Assembly (NCBI RefSeq): GCF_900636535.1 | Contig: NZ_LR134289.1 | Coordinates: 2,666,001-2,730,000, forward strand | Direction of reading: 5' to 3' | DNA: 64,000 bases | Source of the DNA: Chryseobacterium gleum | GTDB taxonomy: Bacteria; Bacteroidota; Bacteroidia; Flavobacteriales; Weeksellaceae | Shown here: positions 43,194 to 51,723 of the stretch, piece after piece | Position numbering within the stretch: the first letter of the stretch is position 1 | Layout of the letters: each line of letters opens with the position of its first letter | Notes under the pieces: model-generated | What the model was told of the DNA's origin: nothing | Databases searched by the model: none | What the model saw: the letters and a program-made list of their open reading frames with translations, nothing else | Program-made: the position numbers and the translations under genes

Positions 43194-45086
43194 ATGAATT
43201 ACGTTTCTGCAGAAAATCTTACCAAATCTTATGGCATCAAGGTTTTGTTTAAAAACATTTCTTTTCACATCAATGAAGGAGATAAAATAGCTATTGTTGC
43301 CAAAAACGGGAGTGGAAAATCTACGCTTCTGAAAATATTAATGGGTAAAGAAATTGCAGACAGCGGAACTGCGATCATTAATAAAGATATCCAGGTGGTA
43401 TTATTTGACCAGGAAATCGATTATGATCCTAATCTCAGCATTGAGGAATTTATGATGACTCTTGATTCAGAGCCTATTCTGGCACTTAAGAATTATCATC
43501 AGTCACTGCATTCCACAGATAATGATTTTATTGAAAAGGCTTTGGTTGATATGGAAGTTCATAAAGCCTGGGATCTGGAGAATGAAATGAAGCAGATTCT
43601 TTCACAGCTTAAAATCACAGATCTTGAGGCGAAAATGGGAACTCTTTCCGGAGGACAGATCAAACGTGTAGCGTTAGCTAAACTCTTAACAGAGACAAGA
43701 GCTGAGCACAGGCATACCCTTCTTATCATGGACGAACCTACCAACCACCTTGATGTGGACATGGTAGAATGGCTTGAAAATTACCTGAACAAAGCAAAAA
43801 TAACCTTATTGCTTGTAACGCACGACCGGTATTTCCTGGACAGCGTCTGTGATATTATCTGGGAAATGGAAGATCAGAATCTTTATGTTCATAACGGCTC
43901 GTACGCCACTTATCTTGAGAACAAAATGATTCGGGAAGAAAACCTTAATGCTACGATTGATAAAGCCAACAACCTTTACAGAAAGGAACTGGAATGGATG
44001 CGAAGACAGCCCAAAGCCAGAACTACAAAATCAAAAAGCCGAATTGATGCATTCTACGAAACTGAAAAAGTAGCCAAAACTGACACCAGAAAAGACGGGC
44101 TGGAACTGGATTTTGAAATGAAACGTTTAGGAAATAAAATTCTTGAACTTAAGCATATTGATAAAAGCTTTGGTCCTAAAGTTCTTTTAAAAGATTTCAG
44201 CTATCAGTTTCAACGCGGAGAAAAAGTAGGAATTGTTGGGAAAAATGGTGCCGGAAAATCTACCTTGCTTAATATTATTCAAGGTTATGAAAAAGCTGAT
44301 AAAGGAGAAATTGAAACAGGAGAGACAATTTCTTTCGGTTATTTTTCACAAAAAGGACTTACCTATAAAGAGGATGAGCGCGTGATTGATTTCATCAAGG
44401 AAATTGCTGAGTTTTATCCTTTAGCCAATGGTAAAAGCTTATCTGCTTCACAGTTCCTGAGATTGTTCTTATTTGATGACCAAACTCAATATTCTCCCAT
44501 TTCAAAGCTTTCAGGAGGTGAAAAAAGAAGACTTCACCTGATGTATATTTTGTATCAGAATCCAAACTTTTTGATTTTTGATGAGCCTACGAATGATCTT
44601 GACCTTCCGACATTAACGGTTCTGGAAAACTTCCTTCAGCAGTTTCAGGGATCTTTGATTATTGTTTCCCACGACAGATATTTCATGGACAGAATTGTAG
44701 ATCATGTTCTGGCATTTGAAGGAAATGGGAAAATCAGGGATTTTGTAGGAAACTTCTCAGAATACCGAGAAGCCAGAAGCCGTGAAGAAGCATTGGAAAA
44801 AAATACAGCTACGAAGCCTGAACCTGTTAAAGAACCTGTTTCCACAGTGCAAAGTACAGGACCTTCAAATACAAAACGAAAATTAACTTTCAAAGAACAG
44901 AGAGAGCTGGAAACCATTGAAAAAGAAATGCCTGAACTGGAAGAACAGCGTGCTAAAATTCTGGATAAACTCAACAATGAAGCAGATTATGAGAAGATAG
45001 CCAAACTTTCTTCAGAGCTGGAAACCGTTTCAGAAAAACTGGAGAACCATGAAATGAGATGGCTGGAGCTACAGGAGCTACTTTAA
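43194..45086 (+). CDS. ABC-F family ATPase (Uup-like)
   Basis: This 630-residue soluble protein has two ABC domains and no membrane segment. Domain 1 has Walker A AKNGSGKST (about 37-45), signature LSGGQIKR and Walker B LLIMDEPTNHLD. Domain 2 has GKNGAGKST, LSGGEKRR and FLIFDEPTNDLD. The linker between them is basic and helical (RKELEWMRRQPKARTTKSKS). The C-terminus is a coiled coil (KEQRELETIEKEMPELEEQR), as in Uup. ABC-F proteins act on the ribosome; this one may resolve stalled or aberrant complexes. A resistance role is possible but not indicated. Confidence 0.92.
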   Translation: MNYVSAENLTKSYGIKVLFKNISFHINEGDKIAIVAKNGSGKSTLLKILMGKEIADSGTAIINKDIQVVLFDQEIDYDPNLSIEEFMMTLDSEPILALKNYHQSLHSTDNDFIEKALVDMEVHKAWDLENEMKQILSQLKITDLEAKMGTLSGGQIKRVALAKLLTETRAEHRHTLLIMDEPTNHLDVDMVEWLENYLNKAKITLLLVTHDRYFLDSVCDIIWEMEDQNLYVHNGSYATYLENKMIREENLNATIDKANNLYRKELEWMRRQPKARTTKSKSRIDAFYETEKVAKTDTRKDGLELDFEMKRLGNKILELKHIDKSFGPKVLLKDFSYQFQRGEKVGIVGKNGAGKSTLLNIIQGYEKADKGEIETGETISFGYFSQKGLTYKEDERVIDFIKEIAEFYPLANGKSLSASQFLRLFLFDDQTQYSPISKLSGGEKRRLHLMYILYQNPNFLIFDEPTNDLDLPTLTVLENFLQQFQGSLIIVSHDRYFMDRIVDHVLAFEGNGKIRDFVGNFSEYREARSREEALEKNTATKPEPVKEPVSTVQSTGPSNTKRKLTFKEQRELETIEKEMPELEEQRAKILDKLNNEADYEKIAKLSSELETVSEKLENHEMRWLELQELL

Positions 45087-45092
45087 TAATTA

Positions 45093-45233
45093 TTATGAAT
45101 TATGAATGAGTCGGAGCGTTTGAGTGTTTTAGGGTTTGAGTGTAAATGAGTTGAAAATTTCTAATCATAACTATGATCAACCTGAACCTTTAAACCTTGA
45201 ACCTGAAATTTTGAATTCATTCATAATTCATAA
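45093..45233. repeat. Inverted repeat with micro-repeat arms
   Basis: TTATGAATTATGAATGA (45093-45109) is perfectly inverted at 45217-45233. Between them lie GTTTGAGTGTTTTAGGGTTTG-like units on the left and CCTGAACCTTTAAACCTTG-like units on the right. The construction matches the spacers at 5465 and 6114. It lies between convergent genes. Confidence 0.7.
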
Positions 45234-45241
45234 CGCATCAT

Positions 45242-46297
45242 TTATAATTTGATTATTCTTTCTTCTTTTGCACTTTCCAAAGAAGCATCAATGATTTTCA
45301 TATTCTGAATAACTTCTTTTCCGGGAGATGGTAAGGCATACCCGAAGACAATATGTTCATAGATCTTCTGATAGTAATCCATATAATTTCCGGCTTCACT
45401 TGAGGTAAGAATTCTTTCTGTTTCAGAATCACCATTCAGGTAGTTTAAAATTCCATCCGGAGCATTCAAAGGCTGTGTCCATTCTTTTCCATATTCAGGA
45501 ACAGCACCTGCTACCAGTTCATTTTCCTGGTTATCGGTTCTTTCCTGCAGGAAAGTTCCTCTATCTCCATGAACAGTGTAAGCATAGTGACCCTCTTTAC
45601 TGAAAACCGAAGATTTCAGTCTTATTCTGAGATCATTTTTATAGAATAAAAGAATCTCAAAATAATCATTTGCAAATTCTTTTCCTTTCATAGAAAATAC
45701 ATCTGCAAACAATTTTTCAGGATATCCAAAATACTGTACAGCCTGATCTACAAGATGTGCTCCAAGATCATGAAGCGATCCAGCTCCCAGCTGATCAGGA
45801 CTTTCTTTATGCTGCTTTCCGCTGGGAGTGGTACGGAATCTGTCAAAGCGGATCTCAACCTCTTTGATATTTCCCAATTTCCCTTCTTCCAACACTTTTT
45901 GAACCTGTAAAAAATCACGGTCAAATCTTCTGTTTTGATATACGCTCAGGAACAATCCTTTTTCTTCAGCCAGCTTTACCAGTTCTTCCGCTTCAGAAAC
46001 ATTTACCGTAAAAGGTTTTTCCACGATAATGTTTTTGCCCGCTTCCAATGCTTTTTTGGCATACTCATAATGAGTCTGAACGGGAGTATTGATGATCACC
46101 AGTTCTATATCTGCCTGCTGAAGCATCTCTTCTACGGAACGGTAAATTGTTGCTTCCGGATACTTTTCCTTCGACTCTTCCTTACTTCTTTCTACCACCG
46201 CAGAAATAAAAAATCCCGGATGCTCCTTTAAAAACGGTGCATGGAAAACTTTTCCACTCATTCCAAAGGCACAAAGCCCTGCTTTTACCAATTGCAT
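45242..46297 (-). CDS. Gfo/Idh/MocA family oxidoreductase
   Basis: This 351-residue NAD(P)-dependent sugar-type dehydrogenase has an N-terminal Rossmann fold (KAGLCAFGMSGKVFHAPFL, where Gly-x-Gly is partly altered to Ala-Phe-Gly) and the family motif IIVEKPFTVNVSEAEEL (Glu-Lys-Pro, about 90-95). The C-terminal substrate domain follows, with GSLHDLGAHLVDQAVQYFG containing the conserved His. The substrate is unknown. The ATG at 46297 is used because the longest frame adds eight unlike residues. Confidence 0.9.
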   Translation of the reverse strand: MQLVKAGLCAFGMSGKVFHAPFLKEHPGFFISAVVERSKEESKEKYPEATIYRSVEEMLQQADIELVIINTPVQTHYEYAKKALEAGKNIIVEKPFTVNVSEAEELVKLAEEKGLFLSVYQNRRFDRDFLQVQKVLEEGKLGNIKEVEIRFDRFRTTPSGKQHKESPDQLGAGSLHDLGAHLVDQAVQYFGYPEKLFADVFSMKGKEFANDYFEILLFYKNDLRIRLKSSVFSKEGHYAYTVHGDRGTFLQERTDNQENELVAGAVPEYGKEWTQPLNAPDGILNYLNGDSETERILTSSEAGNYMDYYQKIYEHIVFGYALPSPGKEVIQNMKIIDASLESAKEERIIKL

Positions 46298-46630
46298 ATT
46301 ATAATTTTTAACAAATATCATAAAAACTCTTCAATATTATCAAAAGCTTGTGACAAAGTCAAAGTTGAAATTCTACATTTTCGACCATTTCTCTTTCAAA
46401 TACATATTAAAATGCGTACAAATACCCATTTTATCCTATTTTACAACAAGGGTGTTTAAACGTAAAAACCTAAATTTCAAAACATTAATAAAAAATGTTT
46501 AACTGATAAAATACGCCAAAATAGGAATTTTTAAAATACCATCCCAAAAACCCTTTATTTAAAGGAAAATTTGATAAATGTTGAAAACTTTTTAAAAAAA
46601 ATCACAAACGTTTTATTAACTTTGAGATAC
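46298..46630. other. AT-rich non-coding gap
   Basis: I see no gene. Its right end holds the -7 element TAACTTTG (46617-46624) for the small peptide unit that follows. A weak CTTTTT about 24 bases upstream is the only -33 candidate. Confidence 0.5.
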
Positions 46631-46662
46631 AAATAAACTCGAGCGCTAACTCGAGTTTATTT
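46631..46662 (+). promoter_or_regulatory. 5' stem-loop of the small-peptide transcript
   Basis: AAATAAACTCGAG (46631-46643) pairs perfectly over 13 bp with CTCGAGTTTATTT (46650-46662) around CGCTAA. It lies seven bases after the -7 element at 46617-46624, so it would form the very 5' end of the mRNA, 12 bases before the peptide ATG. It could protect the mRNA or hide its ribosome site. Confidence 0.7.
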
Positions 46663-46674
46663 TGAAATTCCAAA

Positions 46675-46764
46675 ATGGAAAATATTAATTCGTTTCTGGA
46701 ACTTATAGTAGTTCTTATTCAACTTTTCAAGGAGATCAAACCTTTAATAAAGAAGAAGCAATAA
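46675..46764 (+). CDS. 29-residue single-helix membrane peptide
   Basis: This tiny ORF starts with ATG at 46675. It begins MENINSFLELIVVLIQLF and ends KEIKPLIKKKQ. That gives one hydrophobic helix (about residues 7-18) with a Lys-rich C-terminal tail, the layout of small membrane-active toxins and of regulatory micro-peptides. The unit is compact: a -7 element (46617), a 13-bp 5' hairpin (46631-46662), the ORF and a terminator (46783). I found no antisense RNA promoter by eye, so a type I toxin-antitoxin role is only a possibility. Confidence 0.5.
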   Translation: MENINSFLELIVVLIQLFKEIKPLIKKKQ

Positions 46765-46782
46765 GATCTGTTCTAGTAAAAG

Positions 46783-46806
46783 CCTCCTACTTTAGGAGGT
46801 TTTTTT
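46783..46806 (+). terminator. Terminator of the small-peptide unit
   Basis: CCTCCTA (46783-46789) pairs with TAGGAGG (46793-46799) around CTT, followed by seven T. A short perfect stem with a strong T tract. Confidence 0.82.
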
Positions 46807-47131
46807 AATTAATTTGTTGTTTTGTTGAGACAACAAATTGATATAACAAATTTATAAAATTTTGTTACATAACAAAATTTTTATATCATCATTTAATGTT
46901 TCTGCATTATCTACAATATTTAAGACCGCTTAAAACATCTCAACCATAGTTAACAATAATCTTTGGGATCTATAGAAAAAGTTACCTCGCTATTTACATA
47001 AAACTCAAAGATATGCTTTTCCTTTCTTAAGATATAATCTATCTTACTATTTTTTAGCTATCCAAAAAACTATTATACTGCTTCTTTGCTTTCAAAAGTA
47101 TAGAAATAATCCATCTCATTAACTCATTAAA

Positions 47132-47147
47132 TATGATTTAAATCATA
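47132..47147. promoter_or_regulatory. Perfect 16-bp palindrome upstream of the receptor promoter
   Basis: TATGATTTAAATCATA is its own reverse complement. It sits about 32 bases before the -7 element TACATTTG (47179-47186) and 73 bases before the receptor ATG, where an operator would be expected. A metal- or iron-responsive regulator is plausible from the gene it faces, but the site is not a clear Fur box. Confidence 0.55.
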
Positions 47148-47178
47148 AAATTATTTTTATCTATTCTAAACAAATACT

Positions 47179-47186
47179 TACATTTG
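47179..47186 (+). promoter_or_regulatory. -7 element of the siderophore receptor promoter
   Basis: TACATTTG fits TAnnTTTG and lies 34 bases before the ATG at 47221. The -33 region (ATTTTTA, about 47153-47159) is T-rich but not a full match. Confidence 0.6.
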
Positions 47187-47220
47187 CGCCTTATTTAAAA
47201 CTGTTCTACATAAAAATAAA

Positions 47221-49458
47221 ATGAAAAGACAATTACTTTCTTTAGGTCTTCTATTTATCGCTGTTTCGGCAAGTTCACAGTTGAAAAACGCTGAAGCAGA
47301 CACTATCAGAACTCAAACTATTGAGGATATCAATCTTCATAAAACCGGAAATCCTAACCAGGCAAGGACATTATCGACAAAGTCAAATCTGACGGTAATG
47401 GAAAATCCTCAGCCGATTGCTATTGTTACCCATGAAATCATTGAGCAACAGCAGGCAAAACAGTTGAGTGATGTTCTTCAGAATGTAAACGGATTGTATA
47501 TCACGTCATCCAGAGGAAATTCTCAAGACAGCTTTGGTGGCCGTGGTTTCATTCTAGGAAATGATAATATTTTTAAAAATGGTTCAAGAGTAAACAGTGG
47601 TGTTTTCCCTGAGGTAAGCGGCCTGGAAAGAGTAGAAGTTTTAAAGGGAGCAAATGCCATGCTTTTTGGTAATACTGCAGCTGGTGGTGTTATCAATATG
47701 ATTACAAAAAAACCTAAATTCAATTTTGGTGGAAGCATGGGATTAAATGGTGGAAGCTGGAATTCTTATAAGCCAACAGTTGATATTTATGGTCCTTTAT
47801 CTAAAAATATTGCTTTCAGAGTAAACGGAGCCTATGAATATGCGGAAAGCTTCAGGGATGTTGTAGAATCGGAAAAATATTACTTCAATCCATCATTCCT
47901 TTTCAATTTAAGTTCAAAATCACAATTGATCGTTGAAGCGGATTATCTTAAAAATAATTTCACTCCTGATTTTGGTCTTGGATCCATCACTAATCCTGAT
48001 GGAAGTTATAGAATAAACGACATTCTTCCTAAAAATGCTTTCTTAGGTGCTGACTGGCAATATCAAAATGTGGAACAAGTTTCTACCAACATAACTTTTA
48101 ATCACCAGTTTACAGACAGATGGTCATTAAATGCCGTTGCTTCTTATCAGAACTACACCAAGGACTATTATTCTACTGAAAGAGTACAGTGGGGATATGA
48201 AAAGGATACAAATCGTCTTTTCTGGCAAAGACCTTTAAATAAAACATTTAATGAACAAAACTATACTTCATTACAAGTTAATATTAATGGAGAGTTCAAT
48301 ACTGGAAAAATCAATCACAAGGTTTTAATTGGTACTGATGGAGATTATGGTGTTCAAAATAATTATACTTACACCAATCCGACTGTTTATGGAACTAATG
48401 GTAACACCGCTGCCATAAATAACAACCTTTATTTAGATGATCCATCAAGTTGGGCCAGCGGAAAAATACCTGACGCTTCCCTAAAAGACAGAACAAGAAT
48501 TCCCACTCAAAGATTTGGTATTTATATTCAGGACTTCATAAGCCTTACCAAGCAGTTAAAAGTAATCGCTGGTTTAAGATGGTCTTATTTAGAAACAATG
48601 ACCAATACTAAAAATACATTTTCAAACGACCTTGGAGATGTTGATCAAAAAAATACAGCTATATCAGACAGAGCATTTTCACCAAAAGCCGGTTTAGTAT
48701 ATATGCCAAATGATAACCTTTCCGTATTTGCAACTTACACCAATTCTTTTGCTCAAAATACAGGAAAAGATATTTATGAGCAAGCATTAAAGCCTACTAC
48801 CATCGATCAATATGAGGCAGGTGTAAAAAAGAATTTCTGGAATAATGCTTTAGCTGTAAACCTAACAGTATATCAGATTATTTATAATAATTACTATCAG
48901 ACCGCACCTCAATTGGCAAACGGGCAAGCGAATTCAGACTCATTCTATAAAGAATTTGCAGGAAAAATGAGAAGCCGCGGTATTGAGTTGGATATCACTG
49001 GAAATCCAACAGAAAACTTATCAATTATCGGAGGATTCTCTTATAATAACTCTGTGTATCTTGATACACCAGATGGTTTTGGATATGTTGAAAATCAGAG
49101 ATTAGTCAGGACACCAGCCACAACAGCCAATGCATCTGTATTTTATAAATTCACTCGTTTTGCAAAAGGACTGAAAGTAGGTGCAGGTGCTTACTTCATC
49201 GGTGATAGGTTAGCTGGATGGAATGACACAAAAAATGGCTCTACAGGGTTGGGTGCAAGAAATGGAATCAGTAGATCATTTGCATTAAAAGATTACACTA
49301 CAGTAATGGTATCTGTAGGCTACGAGTGGAAAAAATTCTCTATCCAGGGGAAAGTTGGGAACCTGTTTGATGTCGTGAATTACAATGTTCACGAAAATTA
49401 CTCAGTGAATCCGATCACTCCAAGAAACTACTATTTTACATTGACATACAAACTCTAG
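47221..49458 (+). CDS. TonB-dependent siderophore receptor
   Basis: This 745-residue outer-membrane receptor imports a ferric siderophore using TonB energy. It has a signal peptide (MKRQLLSLGLLFIAVSASSQ). The plug domain (about 60-175) has IAIVTHEIIEQQQAKQLSDV, SFGGRGFILGNDN, and the signature GLERVEVLKGANAMLFGNTA followed by AGGVINMITKKP. The barrel ends with the conserved NYYFTLTYKL. The siderophore is unknown. It is followed 85 bp later by a PepSY-type membrane protein, and a palindromic operator candidate lies upstream. Confidence 0.93.
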   Translation: MKRQLLSLGLLFIAVSASSQLKNAEADTIRTQTIEDINLHKTGNPNQARTLSTKSNLTVMENPQPIAIVTHEIIEQQQAKQLSDVLQNVNGLYITSSRGNSQDSFGGRGFILGNDNIFKNGSRVNSGVFPEVSGLERVEVLKGANAMLFGNTAAGGVINMITKKPKFNFGGSMGLNGGSWNSYKPTVDIYGPLSKNIAFRVNGAYEYAESFRDVVESEKYYFNPSFLFNLSSKSQLIVEADYLKNNFTPDFGLGSITNPDGSYRINDILPKNAFLGADWQYQNVEQVSTNITFNHQFTDRWSLNAVASYQNYTKDYYSTERVQWGYEKDTNRLFWQRPLNKTFNEQNYTSLQVNINGEFNTGKINHKVLIGTDGDYGVQNNYTYTNPTVYGTNGNTAAINNNLYLDDPSSWASGKIPDASLKDRTRIPTQRFGIYIQDFISLTKQLKVIAGLRWSYLETMTNTKNTFSNDLGDVDQKNTAISDRAFSPKAGLVYMPNDNLSVFATYTNSFAQNTGKDIYEQALKPTTIDQYEAGVKKNFWNNALAVNLTVYQIIYNNYYQTAPQLANGQANSDSFYKEFAGKMRSRGIELDITGNPTENLSIIGGFSYNNSVYLDTPDGFGYVENQRLVRTPATTANASVFYKFTRFAKGLKVGAGAYFIGDRLAGWNDTKNGSTGLGARNGISRSFALKDYTTVMVSVGYEWKKFSIQGKVGNLFDVVNYNVHENYSVNPITPRNYYFTLTYKL

Positions 49459-49543
49459 AGTTTATATAATTCTTTCATGAAAGTGGAAATTGCATTGTTG
49501 CAGTTTCCACTTTTGAAATTTTAAAATAAAAACAAAACAAGAT

Positions 49544-50059
49544 ATGGATAAGATTAAAGACACAAGAAGTTTTATGAGAGTTACACACCGCTATCTGGGG
49601 TATTTCCTTGCTGGAATTATGGCGGTATACTCAATAAGCGGAATCCTTCTGGTATACAGAGATACTGATTTCCTTAAGAGCGAAAAGAAATATGAAAAAA
49701 ACATCGCTGCCAATCTTTCTGAAAAAGAACTGAAAAAGGAACTTAAGATGAAAGGCCTTGAGGTTGAAAAAACAGAAGGAAGTATCCTTTATTTTAAACA
49801 AGGAACTTATGACAGTGCAACCGGAAAAGCGAAGTACACCAAAAAAGAATTACCATTCGTATTAGACAAAATGGTTTCTCTCCACAAATCTCAATCTAAA
49901 GATGCCATATCGCCCCTGAGTGTATTCTTCGGAGTTTCACTTTTCTTTTTCGTGATCTCAAGTTTCTGGATGTTTAATCCCAAAACAAAGGCTTTCAAAC
50001 GCGGAATCAGGTTTACCATTGCCGGACTCATTATTTCTATCATTCTTCTATTTATTTAA
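49544..50059 (+). CDS. PepSY-associated membrane protein
   Basis: This 171-residue protein has an N-terminal basic region and helix (THRYLGYFLAGIMAVYSISGILLVY), with the His/Tyr pattern of PepSY_TM helices. A soluble loop (about 40-115) follows, with charged residues like a PepSY domain (ELKKELKMKGLEVEKTEGS). Two further helices end the protein (SVFFGVSLFFFVISSFWM, FTIAGLIISIILLFI). In many genomes PepSY_TM proteins lie next to siderophore receptors and are thought to reduce or release siderophore iron at the inner membrane; that role is inferred here from the position. Confidence 0.82.
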   Translation: MDKIKDTRSFMRVTHRYLGYFLAGIMAVYSISGILLVYRDTDFLKSEKKYEKNIAANLSEKELKKELKMKGLEVEKTEGSILYFKQGTYDSATGKAKYTKKELPFVLDKMVSLHKSQSKDAISPLSVFFGVSLFFFVISSFWMFNPKTKAFKRGIRFTIAGLIISIILLFI

Positions 50060-50303
50060 GAAACTATACGTTTATGCAATTAATGATCTGCCACCTATTC
50101 TTACCATTTTCATTTTAAAAACCTTATTTCATTATCTTTATCATTATCATATCTTCAACTAATATGTTAAAAAGATAAAATATATCTCACTGACAATCTT
50201 AACGTTTATTTAGAAAAATTACGTAAAATTAAGAGTATGGCACATTTATTGTTTTTTCTATAATTCGTGAATAATAAACATTTAATTATTAAAATAATAA
50301 ATT

Positions 50304-50894
50304 ATGAAAAGACTTATTTTAACAGGGATATTAGCCGTAGCAGGTTTAACAGCAACTGCAAACGCTCAGATTCAGAAAGGTAATTGGATGGTAGGGGGTA
50401 ACCTTGCAGGTGCCAACTTCGGTTTAAACAAAGGAGGAGGCTATGATTTTAATATTCAACCGAAAGGAGCTTATTTTATTGAGGATAACATTGCATTGGG
50501 AGGATATGTGGATTTAGGTTTCAAAGGGGCTAAAGATGCACCAACTACTTTCACATATAACGTAGGTGCTTTAGGACGTTACTATCTTAACCCGGGAGAG
50601 CAGGGAGTAAACAATTTGCTTCACCACGGAAGATGGTTCTTCGAAGGTAACGTTGGTATTGGTGGAACGTCTATTTCAAAAGGAGGTTCTTCTTCTAACG
50701 GTCTTAACTTCGGATTCGGACCTGGTTATTCTTACTTCATCACTCCAAACATTGGATTGGAAGGTTTAGTAAAATATGATGCAAACGCAGGTTTCGGAAG
50801 CGGTGGATATACTAACAAAATTACTTTTGGTTTAGGTTTCCAGATTTATCTTCCAACATCTAAAGCTAAGCAGATCATCAACGACGTTAAGTAA
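50304..50894 (+). CDS. Small outer-membrane beta-barrel protein
   Basis: This 196-residue protein has signal peptide MKRLILTGILAVAGLTATANA and an eight-strand-style barrel (GNWMVGGNLAGANFGL, FIEDNIALGGYVDLGF, RWFFEGNVGIGGTS, YFITPNIGLEGLVKYDANAG, KITFGLGFQIYL). It resembles the OMP_b-brl/porin-like families abundant in Bacteroidota. The function is unknown. It stands 244 bp from the preceding gene and ends before a long GC-rich hairpin at 50920. Confidence 0.87.
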   Translation: MKRLILTGILAVAGLTATANAQIQKGNWMVGGNLAGANFGLNKGGGYDFNIQPKGAYFIEDNIALGGYVDLGFKGAKDAPTTFTYNVGALGRYYLNPGEQGVNNLLHHGRWFFEGNVGIGGTSISKGGSSSNGLNFGFGPGYSYFITPNIGLEGLVKYDANAGFGSGGYTNKITFGLGFQIYLPTSKAKQIINDVK

Positions 50895-50919
50895 TCACTG
50901 AAATACTTATAAAAAAATG

Positions 50920-50954
50920 AAAGCGCCCCGGAAATTTTATTTCTGGGGCGCTTT
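50920..50954 (+). terminator. Terminator after the barrel gene
   Basis: AAAGCGCCCCGGAAA (50920-50934) pairs with TTTCTGGGGCGCTTT (50940-50954), one G-U, loop TTTTA. The stem is unusually long and GC-rich for this window. Confidence 0.85.
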
Positions 50955-50993
50955 TCGTACAAATTAAAACTAAACTATAAAAAATCAAATAAA

Positions 50994-51629
50994 TCATGTA
51001 TTAGGTTGTGGTGTGTAACGTAAATACGGTTTTATTTCCGTTACACCTTTGGGGAATATTTTCCGTGCTTCTTCTGTTGAGATAGTGGGAGGAATAATAA
51101 CATCCTCTCCATTTTCCCAGTTTACAGGTGTTGCCACCCGATAATTATCTACCAATTGTAAAGAATCCAGCACTCTAAGGATTTCTTCAAAATTTCTTCC
51201 TGTAGAGGCCGGATAGGTAATAATCAGTCTCACTTTTTTGGAAGGGTCAATAATCAGAAGCGAGCGTACAGTAGCTGTAGCCGAAGCATTAGGATGGATA
51301 AAATCATACAGCTCCGAAACTTTTCTGTCTTTGTCTGCAATAATAGGAAACTGCACATGCGTATTCTGAGTTTCATTAATATCTTTTACCCAATTCTGAT
51401 GATCTTCTACCCCATCTACACTCAGAGCAATCACCTTCGTATTTCTGGCATCAAATTCAGACTTCAGCTTTGCTGTATATCCCAGTTCTGTAGTGCATAC
51501 CGGCGTATAATCTGCAGGGTGCGAAAATAGAATTCCCCAGGAATCTCCCAGATAGTTATAAAAATTAATATCACCTACTGATGATTCTGCCTGAAAGTTG
51601 GGGGCTGTATCTCCTAATTTGATTGACAT
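50994..51629 (-). CDS. Peroxiredoxin (1-Cys/Prx6 type)
   Basis: This 211-residue thiol peroxidase reduces hydrogen peroxide and organic peroxides. The active-site loop is FSHPADYTPVCTTELG, with the peroxidatic Cys near residue 45. A Prx6-type C-terminal extension includes VATPVNWENGEDVIIPPT and IFPKGVTEIKPYLRYTPQP. A near-perfect promoter lies just upstream, and an MscS channel gene is divergent. Confidence 0.95.
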   Translation of the reverse strand: MSIKLGDTAPNFQAESSVGDINFYNYLGDSWGILFSHPADYTPVCTTELGYTAKLKSEFDARNTKVIALSVDGVEDHQNWVKDINETQNTHVQFPIIADKDRKVSELYDFIHPNASATATVRSLLIIDPSKKVRLIITYPASTGRNFEEILRVLDSLQLVDNYRVATPVNWENGEDVIIPPTISTEEARKIFPKGVTEIKPYLRYTPQPNT

Positions 51630-51651
51630 AATATTCCGTTTTTATAGTCTA

Positions 51652-51681
51652 CAAATTTAGTAGACTTTTTGGAACTGGCAA
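51652..51681 (-). promoter_or_regulatory. Peroxiredoxin promoter
   Basis: On the minus strand, TTG (51681-51679), 19 bases and TAAATTTG (51659-51652) match the consensus exactly. Transcription starts about 20 bases before the ATG at 51629. Confidence 0.75.
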
Positions 51682-51723
51682 ATTTTTTGATGAAAATTTA
51701 TATATTTAACTAAAATTTTACTC

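Larger units (their letters stand above)
46807..47220. other. AT-rich non-coding gap upstream of the siderophore receptor
   Basis: There is no gene. The right end carries the palindrome at 47132-47147 and a -7 element at 47179-47186. The rest is plain AT-rich DNA. Confidence 0.5.

Noticed and set aside
47132..47147. Fur box
   Set aside because: The palindrome does not show the repeated GATAAT-type units; only a general operator can be claimed.
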